A DNA stretch of 64,000 nucleotides from Streptomyces tauricus (lineage in GTDB: Bacteria > Actinomycetota > Actinomycetes > Streptomycetales > Streptomycetaceae): the NCBI RefSeq assembly GCF_014650955.1, contig NZ_BMVY01000006.1, positions 62,001-126,000 of the forward strand, read 5' to 3'. Position numbers and translations under genes: made by a program. The notes beneath the pieces are model-generated. The model was not told the origin of the DNA, made no database searches, and was given only the letters and a program-made list of their open reading frames with translations. Shown here in pieces: positions 23,913 through 31,037 of the stretch. Within the stretch, counting starts at the first letter, position 1. Every line of letters begins with the position of its first letter.

Positions 23913-24794
23913 CTAGTGGGCCGACCCGGCCGACCCGGCCGACTTTGCCGGCGCGTCCAGTACAGGGATCAACTGCTCCTCCTCGTACGTCAGATGTGCT
24001 TCGAGCGCGGTGGTCAGACGCTCGACCTCCTCGCGTACGTGCCGGGGGTCCACCGGGACTGCCGGGTCCGCGCCGATGACCTGTTTCAACTCCGCCGTCA
24101 GTTCGGCGATCCGCTCGTGTTCCTCGCGCAGGCGGTCGATGACCGGGGCGAGGTCCGGGTGGCTGTCGGCCAGGAACGGGAACATGGCGATGTCCTCGCC
24201 CGTGTGGTGGTTGTGCAGGCCCTGGCAGAACGTCAGGCAGTTGATACGGAGCTGCGCGCCGAGCGTGGGGCCCGTGTTGCCGATCTCCTTGCGGATCAGG
24301 GCGAGTTCACGGCGGAAGGCGTCATGGATCAGCCGCACGTACTGGCCCATCGAGGAGGCGCCGACGTTCGGCGGTCCGTCGCTCGGGTTCTGGTGGAGGG
24401 CGACCACCGGGATCACCCTGCTGGTCCTGGCCTGGTAGTCGGCCCAGCCCGGGTCGGCCTCGACCGCGCGGGCGAACGCGTCGTCGCGTGCCGTGCCCTC
24501 CAGGACCTCGGCCGTGGCCTCGTACGTGAACACGCCGCTCTCGACGGTGACCTGCGGATGCGCGACCAGGTTGTGGAACCAGTCCGGATGCTTCGGAGCG
24601 CCCGCGGCCGAGGCGATGACCAGCACGTCCCCGTCCCCGTCGGCGTAGTAGGCGACGGGTGTGGTGTGCCGCTCCCCGGAACGGGCTCCCGTGGTGGTCA
24701 GGAGGATCAGCCGGGCCCCCTCGAAGGGGCCGCCGACCTCCCCGGCGTTGGCGCGGAACTCTTCGATGATCTGCTGGTTGAAGTCGTTGGGCAT
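23913..24794 (-). CDS. deazaflavin nitroreductase-hemerythrin fusion protein
   Basis: This 293-aa protein has two domains. Residues 1-135 are of the DDN/F420-dependent nitroreductase family (LILLTTTGARSGERHTTPVAYYADGDGDVLVIASAAGAPKHPDWFHNLVAHPQVTVE). Residues about 150-280 are a hemerythrin-like HHE helical bundle with HNHHTGEDIAMFP, LREEHERIAELT and LEAHLTYEEEQLIP supplying the His/Glu ligands of a di-iron site. The combination suggests an oxygen-, NO- or quinone-handling enzyme that uses reduced F420. The start was placed at MPNDFNQQIIEEF, after an AGAGAGAAAAG tract; upstream extensions are Arg-rich nonsense. A 29-bp inverted repeat lies 18 bp upstream of the start. Confidence 0.85.
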   Translation of the reverse strand: MPNDFNQQIIEEFRANAGEVGGPFEGARLILLTTTGARSGERHTTPVAYYADGDGDVLVIASAAGAPKHPDWFHNLVAHPQVTVESGVFTYEATAEVLEGTARDDAFARAVEADPGWADYQARTSRVIPVVALHQNPSDGPPNVGASSMGQYVRLIHDAFRRELALIRKEIGNTGPTLGAQLRINCLTFCQGLHNHHTGEDIAMFPFLADSHPDLAPVIDRLREEHERIAELTAELKQVIGADPAVPVDPRHVREEVERLTTALEAHLTYEEEQLIPVLDAPAKSAGSAGSAH

Positions 24795-24811
24795 TCTTTT
24801 CTCTCTGCTGG

Positions 24812-24840
24812 ATTCATTCCGGATCCACTCCGGAATGAAT
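24812..24840. promoter_or_regulatory. long inverted repeat in the 5' region of the fusion gene
   Basis: ATTCATTCCGGA at 24812-24823 and its exact complement at 24829-24840 flank five bases. It is a perfect 12-bp inverted repeat, 18 bp upstream of the start of the nitroreductase-hemerythrin gene. Extra TTCCGG half-sites follow at about 24850 and 24860. This looks like a regulator site covering the leader or the promoter, or an mRNA hairpin just before the ribosome site. Confidence 0.6.
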
Positions 24841-25369
24841 TTGGATGTCTTCCGGGTCGTTCCGGAAAAGGGCATGGGGAATCGCCGCGGGGCGAATTGC
24901 GCACCGCGCACGCCGCGCACGCCGTGCACGGTGGAACCCGCGGTGAATTGAGCGCAGCGCGGCGCGGCACGGCACGACGGATGGGAACGGAACGTGACGC
25001 GGCGGAACGCTGACGCGGTGAGGACGGTGACGGCGCGGCGAGACGTGCGGCTGCGCGTGCGAAGGCACGCCTGGCGGCATCGTGCTGCGGCGCAAAGTGC
25101 GCGTATGCGTGGGGGCGGCCCTCTGGCCCGCCCGGGCCTCACTTGGAGGCCGGGAACCCTACTGTTCGTTGGCCAATGGCCGACCCGGCAGTCATGGCGG
25201 AAATGTTAGGGGAATGCGGGCGTTCGGGCAATGGCGGACAGGAAATCGAGTTCAGGCAGTGGCGCTCAAGTAATGGTGTTCAGGCAAGGGGTTGTCGCAG
25301 TGCCTCTTTGTCATAGCCGTGACGGATGCACGGTGGACCGCCGGCACCCCTCCGTGGTCGACTCCTGTT
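24841..25369. other. long intergenic region between divergent genes
   Basis: About 530 bases without a supported gene. Frames on both strands translate to Arg-rich, unpatterned sequence. The left half is rich in CGCGGCG-type runs. The right half is lower in GC, with a TTGGCCAATGGCC palindrome-like stretch near 25169 and promoter-like TTGTCG/CATAGC elements near 25288-25315 ahead of the gene at 25370. Confidence 0.5.
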
Positions 25370-25726
25370 ATGAGTCTGTCGGTCGATGTGTACGTGCCCC
25401 GTGCGGAGGGCGGCATCGAGGTGCTGGACGTTCCGCCCGGACGCTCCGACGCGGCGGGCCCGGAACAGTGGCGCACCGAGGTGTGGGGGTCGGAGCCGGT
25501 CCGTTCGCTGGGCGCGCGGTTCCTTCCGCGGCTCGCCACCGAGGACCTCACCGTGGCACCGGACGAGATGCCCGCCTTCCTCGCCGAGTGCGCGCTCATC
25601 CGTACGCAGCTGGCACGGCTCGCCCCGGCCCTCGCCCCCGCAGACGCCGTGAGCCGCAGGCTGGACAACATCGTGGACGCGGCCCGGCGGGCGTCGGACA
25701 TCGGGGGCGGGATCATCATCTGGTAG
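25370..25726 (+). CDS. conserved-looking hypothetical protein
   Basis: This 118-aa protein starts at MSLSVDVYVPRAEGGIEVLDVP, chosen because upstream residues have no pattern. It has a mixed alpha/beta outline: a beta-hairpin start, VRSLGARFLPRLATEDLTVAPDEMPAFLAECALIRTQLARLAP in the middle, then helices to GGGIIIW. No Cys, no signal and no membrane segment. I do not recognise a family. It lies upstream of the tandem-repeat promoter region of the ECF41 locus but is probably a separate unit. Confidence 0.6.
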   Translation: MSLSVDVYVPRAEGGIEVLDVPPGRSDAAGPEQWRTEVWGSEPVRSLGARFLPRLATEDLTVAPDEMPAFLAECALIRTQLARLAPALAPADAVSRRLDNIVDAARRASDIGGGIIIW

Positions 25727-25748
25727 GCGACAGCCGGAGCCGGGCCGA

Positions 25749-25838
25749 TGTCACGCTCCTGGGCGCTGCCTCGTTCCCGGGCTGTGTCGCGTTCCTGGGT
25801 GATGTCACGTTCCTGGGTGATGTCACGTTCCCGGGCCC
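25749..25838 (+). repeat. five 18-bp tandem repeats containing ECF41-like -35 elements
   Basis: Five contiguous 18-bp units (25749, 25767, 25785, 25803, 25821) follow the consensus TGTCACGTTCCTGGGTGA; units 4 and 5 are the best matches and unit 2 the weakest. TGTCAC is the -35 of ECF41 sigma-factor promoters. Because of the 18-bp period, each TGTCACG is followed 16 bp later by CGTT of the next unit, mimicking the family -35/-10 spacing. Confidence 0.75.
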
Positions 25839-25847
25839 GCCGGTGTC
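25821..25847 (+). promoter_or_regulatory. candidate ECF41 promoter of the decarboxylase-sigma operon
   Basis: TGTCACG at 25821-25827, a 16-bp spacer and TGTC at 25844-25847 resemble the ECF41 promoter known from other actinobacteria (TGTCACA-n16-CGTC). Transcription would start about 40 bp before the decarboxylase ATG, which has its own GAGGAGGA ribosome site. Confidence 0.6.
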
Positions 25848-25893
25848 TTCATGCCGAACCGGAACGGCAGACGTCCGAGGAGGACAGGACACC

Positions 25894-26544
25894 ATGGCAC
25901 TACGCATCACGAAGGCGGAACTCCCCGCCGAGGTCGAGCAGGACATGATCAAGCAGTTCGGCGCGGTCCCCGAGCCCTTCGCGGTGACGGCGCACAACCC
26001 CAAGGTCGCCCGGGACTCCTCGGAGATGGGCGGCAAGGTCAATGAGTGGGACATGGCCGACGAGGGTCTGAAGACGTTCGCGCACATGGCGGTCGCGGCG
26101 CTGGTCGGCTGCGGTTGGTGCCTCGACATCAACTACTTCCAGGCGCTGAACAAGGACCTGGACCTGAACAAGGCGAGCCAGGTGCCGCGTTGGCGGGAGT
26201 CGGACGTGTTCACACCGCTGGAGCGGGACGTGCTGGAGTACGCCGAGGCCATGACGCACACACCGCCGACCGTCACCGACGAGCAGTACGCGAGTCTGCT
26301 CGGCCGGCTCGGCGAGGCGGCCATGGTCGAGCTCACCGCGTCCGTCGCCTTCGCCAACCTGGCGACCAGGAACAACTCGGCGCACGGGATCAGCTCGCAG
26401 GGCTTCTCCGACGCGTGCGGGATTCCGCTGTCCGCGCGACCGGAGACGCGTCCTGAGCCGCGTTCCGAGCCGCGTTCCGAGACAGGGCCCGAGACACGGC
26501 CCGAGCCGCGTTCTGAGCAGTCCGGCGTGGCGTCGACGGCATGA
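25894..26544 (+). CDS. carboxymuconolactone decarboxylase (AhpD-like) family protein
   Basis: This 216-aa protein has a core at residues 30-175 of the carboxymuconolactone decarboxylase fold, with the redox motif CGWC in MAVAALVGCGWCLDINYFQA near residue 72, as in AhpD-type thiol oxidoreductases. The C-terminal 35 residues are a repeat of ETRPEPRSE-type units and look disordered. It is the usual partner of ECF41 sigma factors (COE group: carboxymuconolactone decarboxylase, oxidoreductase or epimerase). It overlaps the sigma gene by 4 bp. It is probably part of the sigma factor's own regulon. Confidence 0.87.
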   Translation: MALRITKAELPAEVEQDMIKQFGAVPEPFAVTAHNPKVARDSSEMGGKVNEWDMADEGLKTFAHMAVAALVGCGWCLDINYFQALNKDLDLNKASQVPRWRESDVFTPLERDVLEYAEAMTHTPPTVTDEQYASLLGRLGEAAMVELTASVAFANLATRNNSAHGISSQGFSDACGIPLSARPETRPEPRSEPRSETGPETRPEPRSEQSGVASTA

Positions 26545-27413
26545 CCGGCGACGCCGATCCGTTCGTCGTCCATCGCGCCCTGCTGTTCAAGGTGGCCTAC
26601 GAGATGCTCGGGTCGGCGGCCGACGCCGAGGACGTACTGCAGGAGTCCTGGCTGCGGTGGGCCGACGTCGACCGGTCGCAGGTGCGCGACCCGAGGGCGT
26701 ACCTCGTCCGGGTCGTCACACGGCAGGGACTCAACCGGCTGCGTTCGTTGTCGCGCAGCCGGGAGGAGTACGTGGGTGAGTGGCTGCCGGAACCGCTGCT
26801 GACCAGCCCCGACGTCGCCGAGGACGTCGAACTCGCGGAGAGCGTGTCGATCGCGATGCTGACCGTCCTGGAGACGCTCGGGCCCACCGAGCGGGCGGTG
26901 TTCGTGCTCCGCGAGGTCTTCGAGATGCCGTACGGCGAGATCGGCGAGGCCATCGGGAAGTCGGCGGCCACGGTACGGCAGGTCGCACGGCGGGCCCGCG
27001 AGCATGTGGCCGCGCGGCGGCCACGGGTACGGGTGAGCCCGTCGGAGCAACAGGCCGTCGTGGAACGGTTCCTGCTCGCGCTGCGCACCGGACGGTTGCG
27101 GGAACTGATGGAGGTCATGGCGCCGGACGTGGTCCTGATCGCCGACGGGGGCGGGCTGGTGCCGGCCGCGCGGGCTCCGGTCCACGGGATCGAACCGGTG
27201 TCGGTGTTGCTCGCGCGCGTGAGCCAGGTGGCGGCGGTCGCCGAGACGACGGCCGTGTGGCTCAACGGCGCACCCGCGGTACGTATCGAGATCGGCGGCG
27301 AGTCGGCGGCGGTGAGCCTCGTCGTGGAGGACGGGCGGGTCACCCGGATCTACGTGGTGAGAAACCCGCACAAGCTGACACGGCTGGACGAGCCGGCGGA
27401 ACTCGCCAGGTAG
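26541..27413 (+). CDS. sigJ: ECF41-type RNA polymerase sigma factor with SnoaL-like extension
   Basis: This 290-aa protein has region 2 (HRALLFKVAYEMLGSAADAEDVLQESWLRWADVD) at 10-75 and region 4 (TERAVFVLREVFEMPYGEIGEAIGKSAATVRQVARRAREHV) at 110-165. They are followed by a C-terminal SnoaL-like domain of about 115 residues. The ECF41 hallmarks are all visible: the linker WLPEPL near 78, DGGG near 198, and NPHKL at the end in place of the usual NPDKL. The extension controls sigma activity directly, replacing an anti-sigma factor. The ATG overlaps the decarboxylase stop. The operon is likely autoregulated through the repeat-bearing promoter. Confidence 0.9.
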   Translation: MTGDADPFVVHRALLFKVAYEMLGSAADAEDVLQESWLRWADVDRSQVRDPRAYLVRVVTRQGLNRLRSLSRSREEYVGEWLPEPLLTSPDVAEDVELAESVSIAMLTVLETLGPTERAVFVLREVFEMPYGEIGEAIGKSAATVRQVARRAREHVAARRPRVRVSPSEQQAVVERFLLALRTGRLRELMEVMAPDVVLIADGGGLVPAARAPVHGIEPVSVLLARVSQVAAVAETTAVWLNGAPAVRIEIGGESAAVSLVVEDGRVTRIYVVRNPHKLTRLDEPAELAR

Positions 27414-27476
27414 ATCCCGCCGCCGTCACCCGCTGGCGTTACCCACTGGCGGGGGGGGGCTTATCAGGGGGCGGCA

Positions 27477-27515
27477 TGGGTGTTCCGGGCGGTGGGGGTC
27501 CGTCCGGAACACCCA
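27477..27515. terminator. bidirectional hairpin terminator
   Basis: TGGGTGTTCCGG at 27477-27488 pairs perfectly with CCGGAACACCCA at 27504-27515 between the convergent sigma-factor and acetyltransferase genes, with only 4 bp left before the latter's stop codon. Confidence 0.8.
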
Positions 27516-27518
27516 CGG

Positions 27519-28391
27519 TCACGCGAGGTCCCCCGCGAATTCGTAGGCCGACCAGTTGGTGAGCAGGCGGTAGCCGAGGCGCTGGTAGAGGGCGTTGCTG
27601 GTGGGGTTCGCCAAGTCCGTGAACAGGACGACCTCCCTCGCGCCCGCGGCCAGCGCGGCCCGGCTCACCTCCGCCGTCACGGCACCCGCGTAACCGTGAC
27701 CGCGCAGGTGGGGCGGGGTGTAGACGACGTCCACCTGTACCTGGCCGCCGATCACCGGATTCATGCCCGCGACGGATACGGAGGTGCCGTCCGGGGTCTC
27801 CCAGAGCGTGTAGGTCTTGTCGGCGTAGCGGGTGCCGGCCCAGGAGTCTGCGTCGATGGAGACGTCCTCTCCGGTGGCCCTGGCGAACTCGCCGCACCAG
27901 TACATGACGTCATCGAGGTCCTGCTCGCCCAGCAAACGACCCCGGCCCGCCGGGTGCGGATCGGGCGGGGTGAGCGTGCCGAGCCGGTACAGGCCCAGCC
28001 GCGTGTCCCGGAGTTTCGGCGTCGCGCCCGTGTGCCGCTGCCACGCCTCGGCGAAGAGGGCGGCGGAGCCGTCGTCCCCGCTGACGGCGGGGAGGGAGTG
28101 CCCGAGGGCGGCCAGGTGGGCGGCGAGACCGTCGGCCTGCTCGGGGGTGAGCGGGGTGGGGACCAGGGCGCGGGCCGGGAGACGGTAGAAGGCGGCGCGG
28201 ACCTCACCCGCCTGCTCCAGCAGGCCGAAGAGGGCCGGTCCGGCGCCGAAAGCCGCCGTCCCACGTGCCCGCAGGCGGGCGGCCCACGTCAGCGGCATGA
28301 CGTGCAGGCCGGGCCGTGAGCGCAGGAAGTCGCCGGCGCGGGCGAGGAAATCGTCGACGTCTTCGGTGAGATACCAGTCGTCCGGTCGCAT
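27519..28391 (-). CDS. GNAT-family N-acetyltransferase
   Basis: This 290-aa protein has its GNAT fold in the C-terminal half: VDVVYTPPHLRGHGYAGAVTAEVSRAALAAGAREVVLFTDLANPTSNALYQRLGY (residues about 220-275) has the acetyl-CoA loop (R-G-x-G-x-A) and the NPTSNALYQRLGY signature. The N-terminal 150 residues (GLLEQAGEVRAAFYRLP and similar) belong to the DUF4081-like extension often fused to such enzymes. It is cytoplasmic; the acceptor is unknown. The start MRPDDWYLTEDVDDFLARAG is the first sensible one and follows a GGACTGCCCC stretch with a weak ribosome site. Confidence 0.82.
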   Translation of the reverse strand: MRPDDWYLTEDVDDFLARAGDFLRSRPGLHVMPLTWAARLRARGTAAFGAGPALFGLLEQAGEVRAAFYRLPARALVPTPLTPEQADGLAAHLAALGHSLPAVSGDDGSAALFAEAWQRHTGATPKLRDTRLGLYRLGTLTPPDPHPAGRGRLLGEQDLDDVMYWCGEFARATGEDVSIDADSWAGTRYADKTYTLWETPDGTSVSVAGMNPVIGGQVQVDVVYTPPHLRGHGYAGAVTAEVSRAALAAGAREVVLFTDLANPTSNALYQRLGYRLLTNWSAYEFAGDLA

Positions 28392-28761
28392 ACGGGGGCA
28401 GTCCTTGGGTCGGGTCCGGGGGGGTGTCGGGTCTGGGGATTGGGCCGGCTACGCGGGGCGGGTCTCGTGTCGGTCCTTGGCCGTGGCGTGCGCGCATAAG
28501 CCAACTCGCTTGTCCCTACGCCTACTTACACCCCTCGGCCGTACATGAATCCTCGGCCGGAGAAGCGGCCCACCCCCACTTCTTCAGCGGCTCGCGGTGT
28601 GAACGGTCTTCGGGCCGCAGCGCATACCGATGTGGACGCAGCCCCGCGGCGGATGCGCGACGCCGACTTCGCGTACGGCCTCGACCGGGTCCTGGACGGC
28701 TTGGCGGCACGGCTCACGGGCTGGGTGGCGGCGCCGGATCGCTCCGGGAGTGGTGTAGCGC
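28392..28761. other. intergenic region between divergent genes
   Basis: About 370 bases. No reading frame on either strand has a convincing pattern; frames near 28545-28811 lack a ribosome site and any family motif. The segment 28498-28560 is lower in GC, with CTTACACC and TACATGAATC promoter-like tracts. The main feature is the palindrome that follows. Confidence 0.45.
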
Positions 28762-28789
28762 ACTTTTGCAAGCACGTGCTTGCAAAAGT
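28762..28789. promoter_or_regulatory. 28-bp perfect palindrome upstream of the XRE regulator
   Basis: The half ACTTTTGCAAGCAC is followed directly by its exact reverse complement. The site ends 26 bp before the ATG of the HTH gene, where it would overlap the promoter. It is a strong candidate operator for autoregulation by that regulator. The centre CACGTG and the repeated TTGCAAG give it twofold symmetry at two scales. Confidence 0.75.
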
Positions 28790-28815
28790 TAGCGCGGGTG
28801 GTGCAGGGTAGGGGC

Positions 28816-29394
28816 ATGGCATCGCTCAACGTCGGCAATCTTGGTGAGTATCTGCGGGACCAGCGGCGCAACGCGCAGCTGAGTCTGCGGCAGCTCGCCG
28901 AGGCGGCCGGGGTGTCCAATCCGTATCTGAGCCAGATCGAGCGCGGGCTGCGCAAGCCGAGCGCGGAGGTGTTGCAGCAGGTCGCCAAGGCCCTGCGGAT
29001 CTCCGCCGAGACGTTGTACGTCCGCGCCGGGATTCTCGACGCCGAGCGGGACCGGGACGAGGTGGAGACGCGTGCGGTCATCCTCGCCGACCCGACGCTC
29101 ACCGAGCGGCAGAAGCAGGTGCTGCTCCAGATCTACGAGTCCTTCCGCAAGGAGAACGGGTTCGAGATCAAGGCGGTCGAGGGCGCTCCGGACGCGGATG
29201 GCGTAGCAGACGTGTCAGGCGCGCCGGTCGGGTCGGACCTGGCGAGTGTGTCGGACGTATCAGCCGTCGCACGCGTCACGGATGGTGGGGACACCGTCGT
29301 CGACACGGCCCGCACGGCCGACGGCAGCGATGCCCTGCAGAACGACCCGCACGACCCGCGTCACCCGCACGATCAGCAGTCCTCCGCGAGCTGA
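28816..29394 (+). CDS. XRE-type helix-turn-helix regulator
   Basis: This 192-aa protein has a lambda-repressor-like helix-turn-helix at residues 8-65: LGEYLRDQRRNAQLSLRQLAEAAGVSNPYLSQIERGLRKPSAEVLQQVAKAL. The next 60 residues (ADPTLTERQKQVLLQIYESFRKENG) are helical, and the C-terminal 80 residues are low-complexity Asp/Ala/Val repeats. The ATG was chosen because MASLNVGNLGEYL is the common start of this group. It probably binds the 28-bp palindrome upstream. It lies before an HBHA-like gene in an arrangement I associate with other Streptomyces, but its targets are unknown. Confidence 0.85.
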   Translation: MASLNVGNLGEYLRDQRRNAQLSLRQLAEAAGVSNPYLSQIERGLRKPSAEVLQQVAKALRISAETLYVRAGILDAERDRDEVETRAVILADPTLTERQKQVLLQIYESFRKENGFEIKAVEGAPDADGVADVSGAPVGSDLASVSDVSAVARVTDGGDTVVDTARTADGSDALQNDPHDPRHPHDQQSSAS

Positions 29395-29546
29395 CCGGGC
29401 CCGGCATCACGACCGGGCACGGAACGCCCCGGCCCCGTCCCGTTCGGACGGGCCAGTCGGCCGGCCGGCCGACTGCGGAGTAAGTACCGACAGACAGACC
29501 ACACCCTCACGCTCCACGCGATAGCGATTCCGGGAGGACCATCACC

Positions 29547-30143
29547 ATGGCCATCACCGACGACCTGCGCAAGACCCTCAGCGACCCGACCCCCCTCTAC
29601 TTCGCCGCCGGTACGGCCGATCTGGCCATCCAGCAGGCCAAGAAGGTGCCGGGCATCGTCGAGCAGCTGCGCGCCGAGGCGCCGGCCCGTATCGACGCCG
29701 TACGGGGCATCGACCCGAACGCCGTCCAGGAGAAGGCCACCGCCCGCGCCAAGGAGGCGCAGGAGACCCTTCAGACCAAGGTGAACGGCTTCATCAGCAC
29801 CCTGGACACCGACCTGAAGAAGATCGGTGAGACGGCTCAGGACTTCGCCCTGCGCAGCGTCGGCGTCGCCGCCGAGTACGCCGTGAAGGCGCGCGAGACC
29901 TACGAGAAGGTCGCCGAGCACGGCGAGCAGACCGTGAAGACCTGGCGCGGCGAGGCGGCCGAGGAGATCGAGGAGCTCGCCATCGCCGTCGAGCCGAACC
30001 CCGAGCCCGCCGAGGGCACGATCGTGACGCCCGCCGAGGCCAAGACCGAGCCCGCCGCCGCGAAGAAGGCTCCGGCGAAGAAGGCCCCGGCCGCCCGCAA
30101 GACCACCACCACGGCCAAGAAGTCGACGCCGCCCGCCAAGTAG
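29547..30143 (+). CDS. heparin-binding hemagglutinin (HbhA)-like protein
   Basis: This 198-aa protein has a long coiled-coil body (residues about 10-150, repeated Ala/Glu/Lys heptads such as QEKATARAKEAQETLQTKVNGFI) and a C-terminal Lys/Ala/Pro tail (AAAKKAPAKKAPAARKTTTTAKK). This layout, with a start MAITDDLRKTLSDPTPLYFAAGTADLAIQQ, is that of mycobacterial HbhA, a surface and lipid-body-associated protein. In Streptomyces a role in cell-surface or membrane organisation is possible but unproven. GGGAGGACC precedes the ATG. Confidence 0.82.
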   Translation: MAITDDLRKTLSDPTPLYFAAGTADLAIQQAKKVPGIVEQLRAEAPARIDAVRGIDPNAVQEKATARAKEAQETLQTKVNGFISTLDTDLKKIGETAQDFALRSVGVAAEYAVKARETYEKVAEHGEQTVKTWRGEAAEEIEELAIAVEPNPEPAEGTIVTPAEAKTEPAAAKKAPAKKAPAARKTTTTAKKSTPPAK

Positions 30144-30254
30144 GACGCGGGCCGCGCACACGACGGGAACGGGTCGGGCACTCCGGGCACTATCGGAGTT
30201 CCCGGCCCGTTCTGCGGGTACGGTGACCGCGTAGGGACGACGGACTCGACACGG

Positions 30255-30608
30255 GTGGTGGGCAAAGTGCTCCTGACGGCATTCGGTGGCCTCATGTGGC
30301 TGCTCTACACCGCCATGCTGGTGCTCGCGGTGGTGGCGCTGGTCATGGCAGGACTGGCCCGCGACGACGCCTACCGCGCCGCGAACAAGCAGACCAAGAT
30401 GTTCTGGCTGATCCTTCTCGGTCTCGCGGTGGCCGTGAACCTGCTGGTGCCGATGCTCTTCCTGCAGATCGCGTTCCTCGTCGCCACGATCGTCTTCTTC
30501 GTGGACGTCCGGCCCGCTCTCCAGCAGGTCTCGGGCGGCGGGCGGGGCGGCCGCCGGGGCGGCAGCAGCAGCGACGGCCCGTACGGCCCGTACAACGGCG
30601 GCCGCTGA
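30255..30608 (+). CDS. DUF2516 membrane protein
   Basis: This 117-aa protein has three hydrophobic segments (about 5-35, 48-68 and 68-85; LTAFGGLMWLLYTAMLVLAVVALVMAGLARDDAYRAANKQTK is diagnostic of DUF2516) and a Gly/Arg/Ser-rich cytoplasmic tail. The start is one of two adjacent GTG codons. The family is restricted to actinobacteria and has no assigned function. It follows the HBHA-like gene by about 110 bp. Confidence 0.8.
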   Translation: MVGKVLLTAFGGLMWLLYTAMLVLAVVALVMAGLARDDAYRAANKQTKMFWLILLGLAVAVNLLVPMLFLQIAFLVATIVFFVDVRPALQQVSGGGRGGRRGGSSSDGPYGPYNGGR

Positions 30609-31037
30609 TCCCGGCCCCGGGGCCGGTGTACACACGGCGGCTGTACGGGGGGCTCCGGAGTGACGTGCGGGTCGGTGGAGGTCGCCCGCGCAGTTCCCCG
30701 CGCCCCTAAAAGCAGGGCCCGCCTTGTCAGGGGCCCGCGCAGTTCCCCGCGTCCGCGCCCCTGAGAGCAGGGTCCGCCTCGTACTGTGGGGGCGCGGGGA
30801 ACTGCGCGCCCAGCCCTCACGGCGCGCACGTTCGAAAGCAGGGCCCGCCCTCTCAGGGGCGCGGGGAACTGCGCAACCAGCCCTCACGTCGGCGCACGTT
30901 CCCCCGGCAGCCCTCGCGAGCCCGGAGGCTCCGAGCACCAGCCGACCGCGCCGAGCAAGCACAGCTTCCGGCGCAGTCGCCGACGCCGGCCCGGGCGGAG
31001 GCGGAAACGGAGGCGTAGGCGCAGGCGGACCCCGCGC
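30609..31037. repeat. intergenic array of GCGCAGTTCCCCGCG elements
   Basis: No gene is supported here. Two direct copies of GCGCAGTTCCCCGCG (30688, 30737) and two inverted copies (30789-30807, 30856-30874) alternate with three copies of AGCAGGGyCCGCC (about 30711, 30766 and 30839). The inverted pairs could form long hairpins. This is an abundant Streptomyces intergenic repeat as far as I know, probably a terminator-derived element. Confidence 0.65.

Noticed and set aside
25231..25893. Very long N-terminal extension of the decarboxylase gene
   Set aside because: The extension runs through the hypothetical gene at 25370 in another frame and through the 18-bp repeats. A good ribosome site and the family start are at 25894.
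28545..28811. 88-aa plus-strand ORF before the XRE gene
   Set aside because: It runs through the 28-bp palindrome, lacks a ribosome site and has no recognisable pattern.
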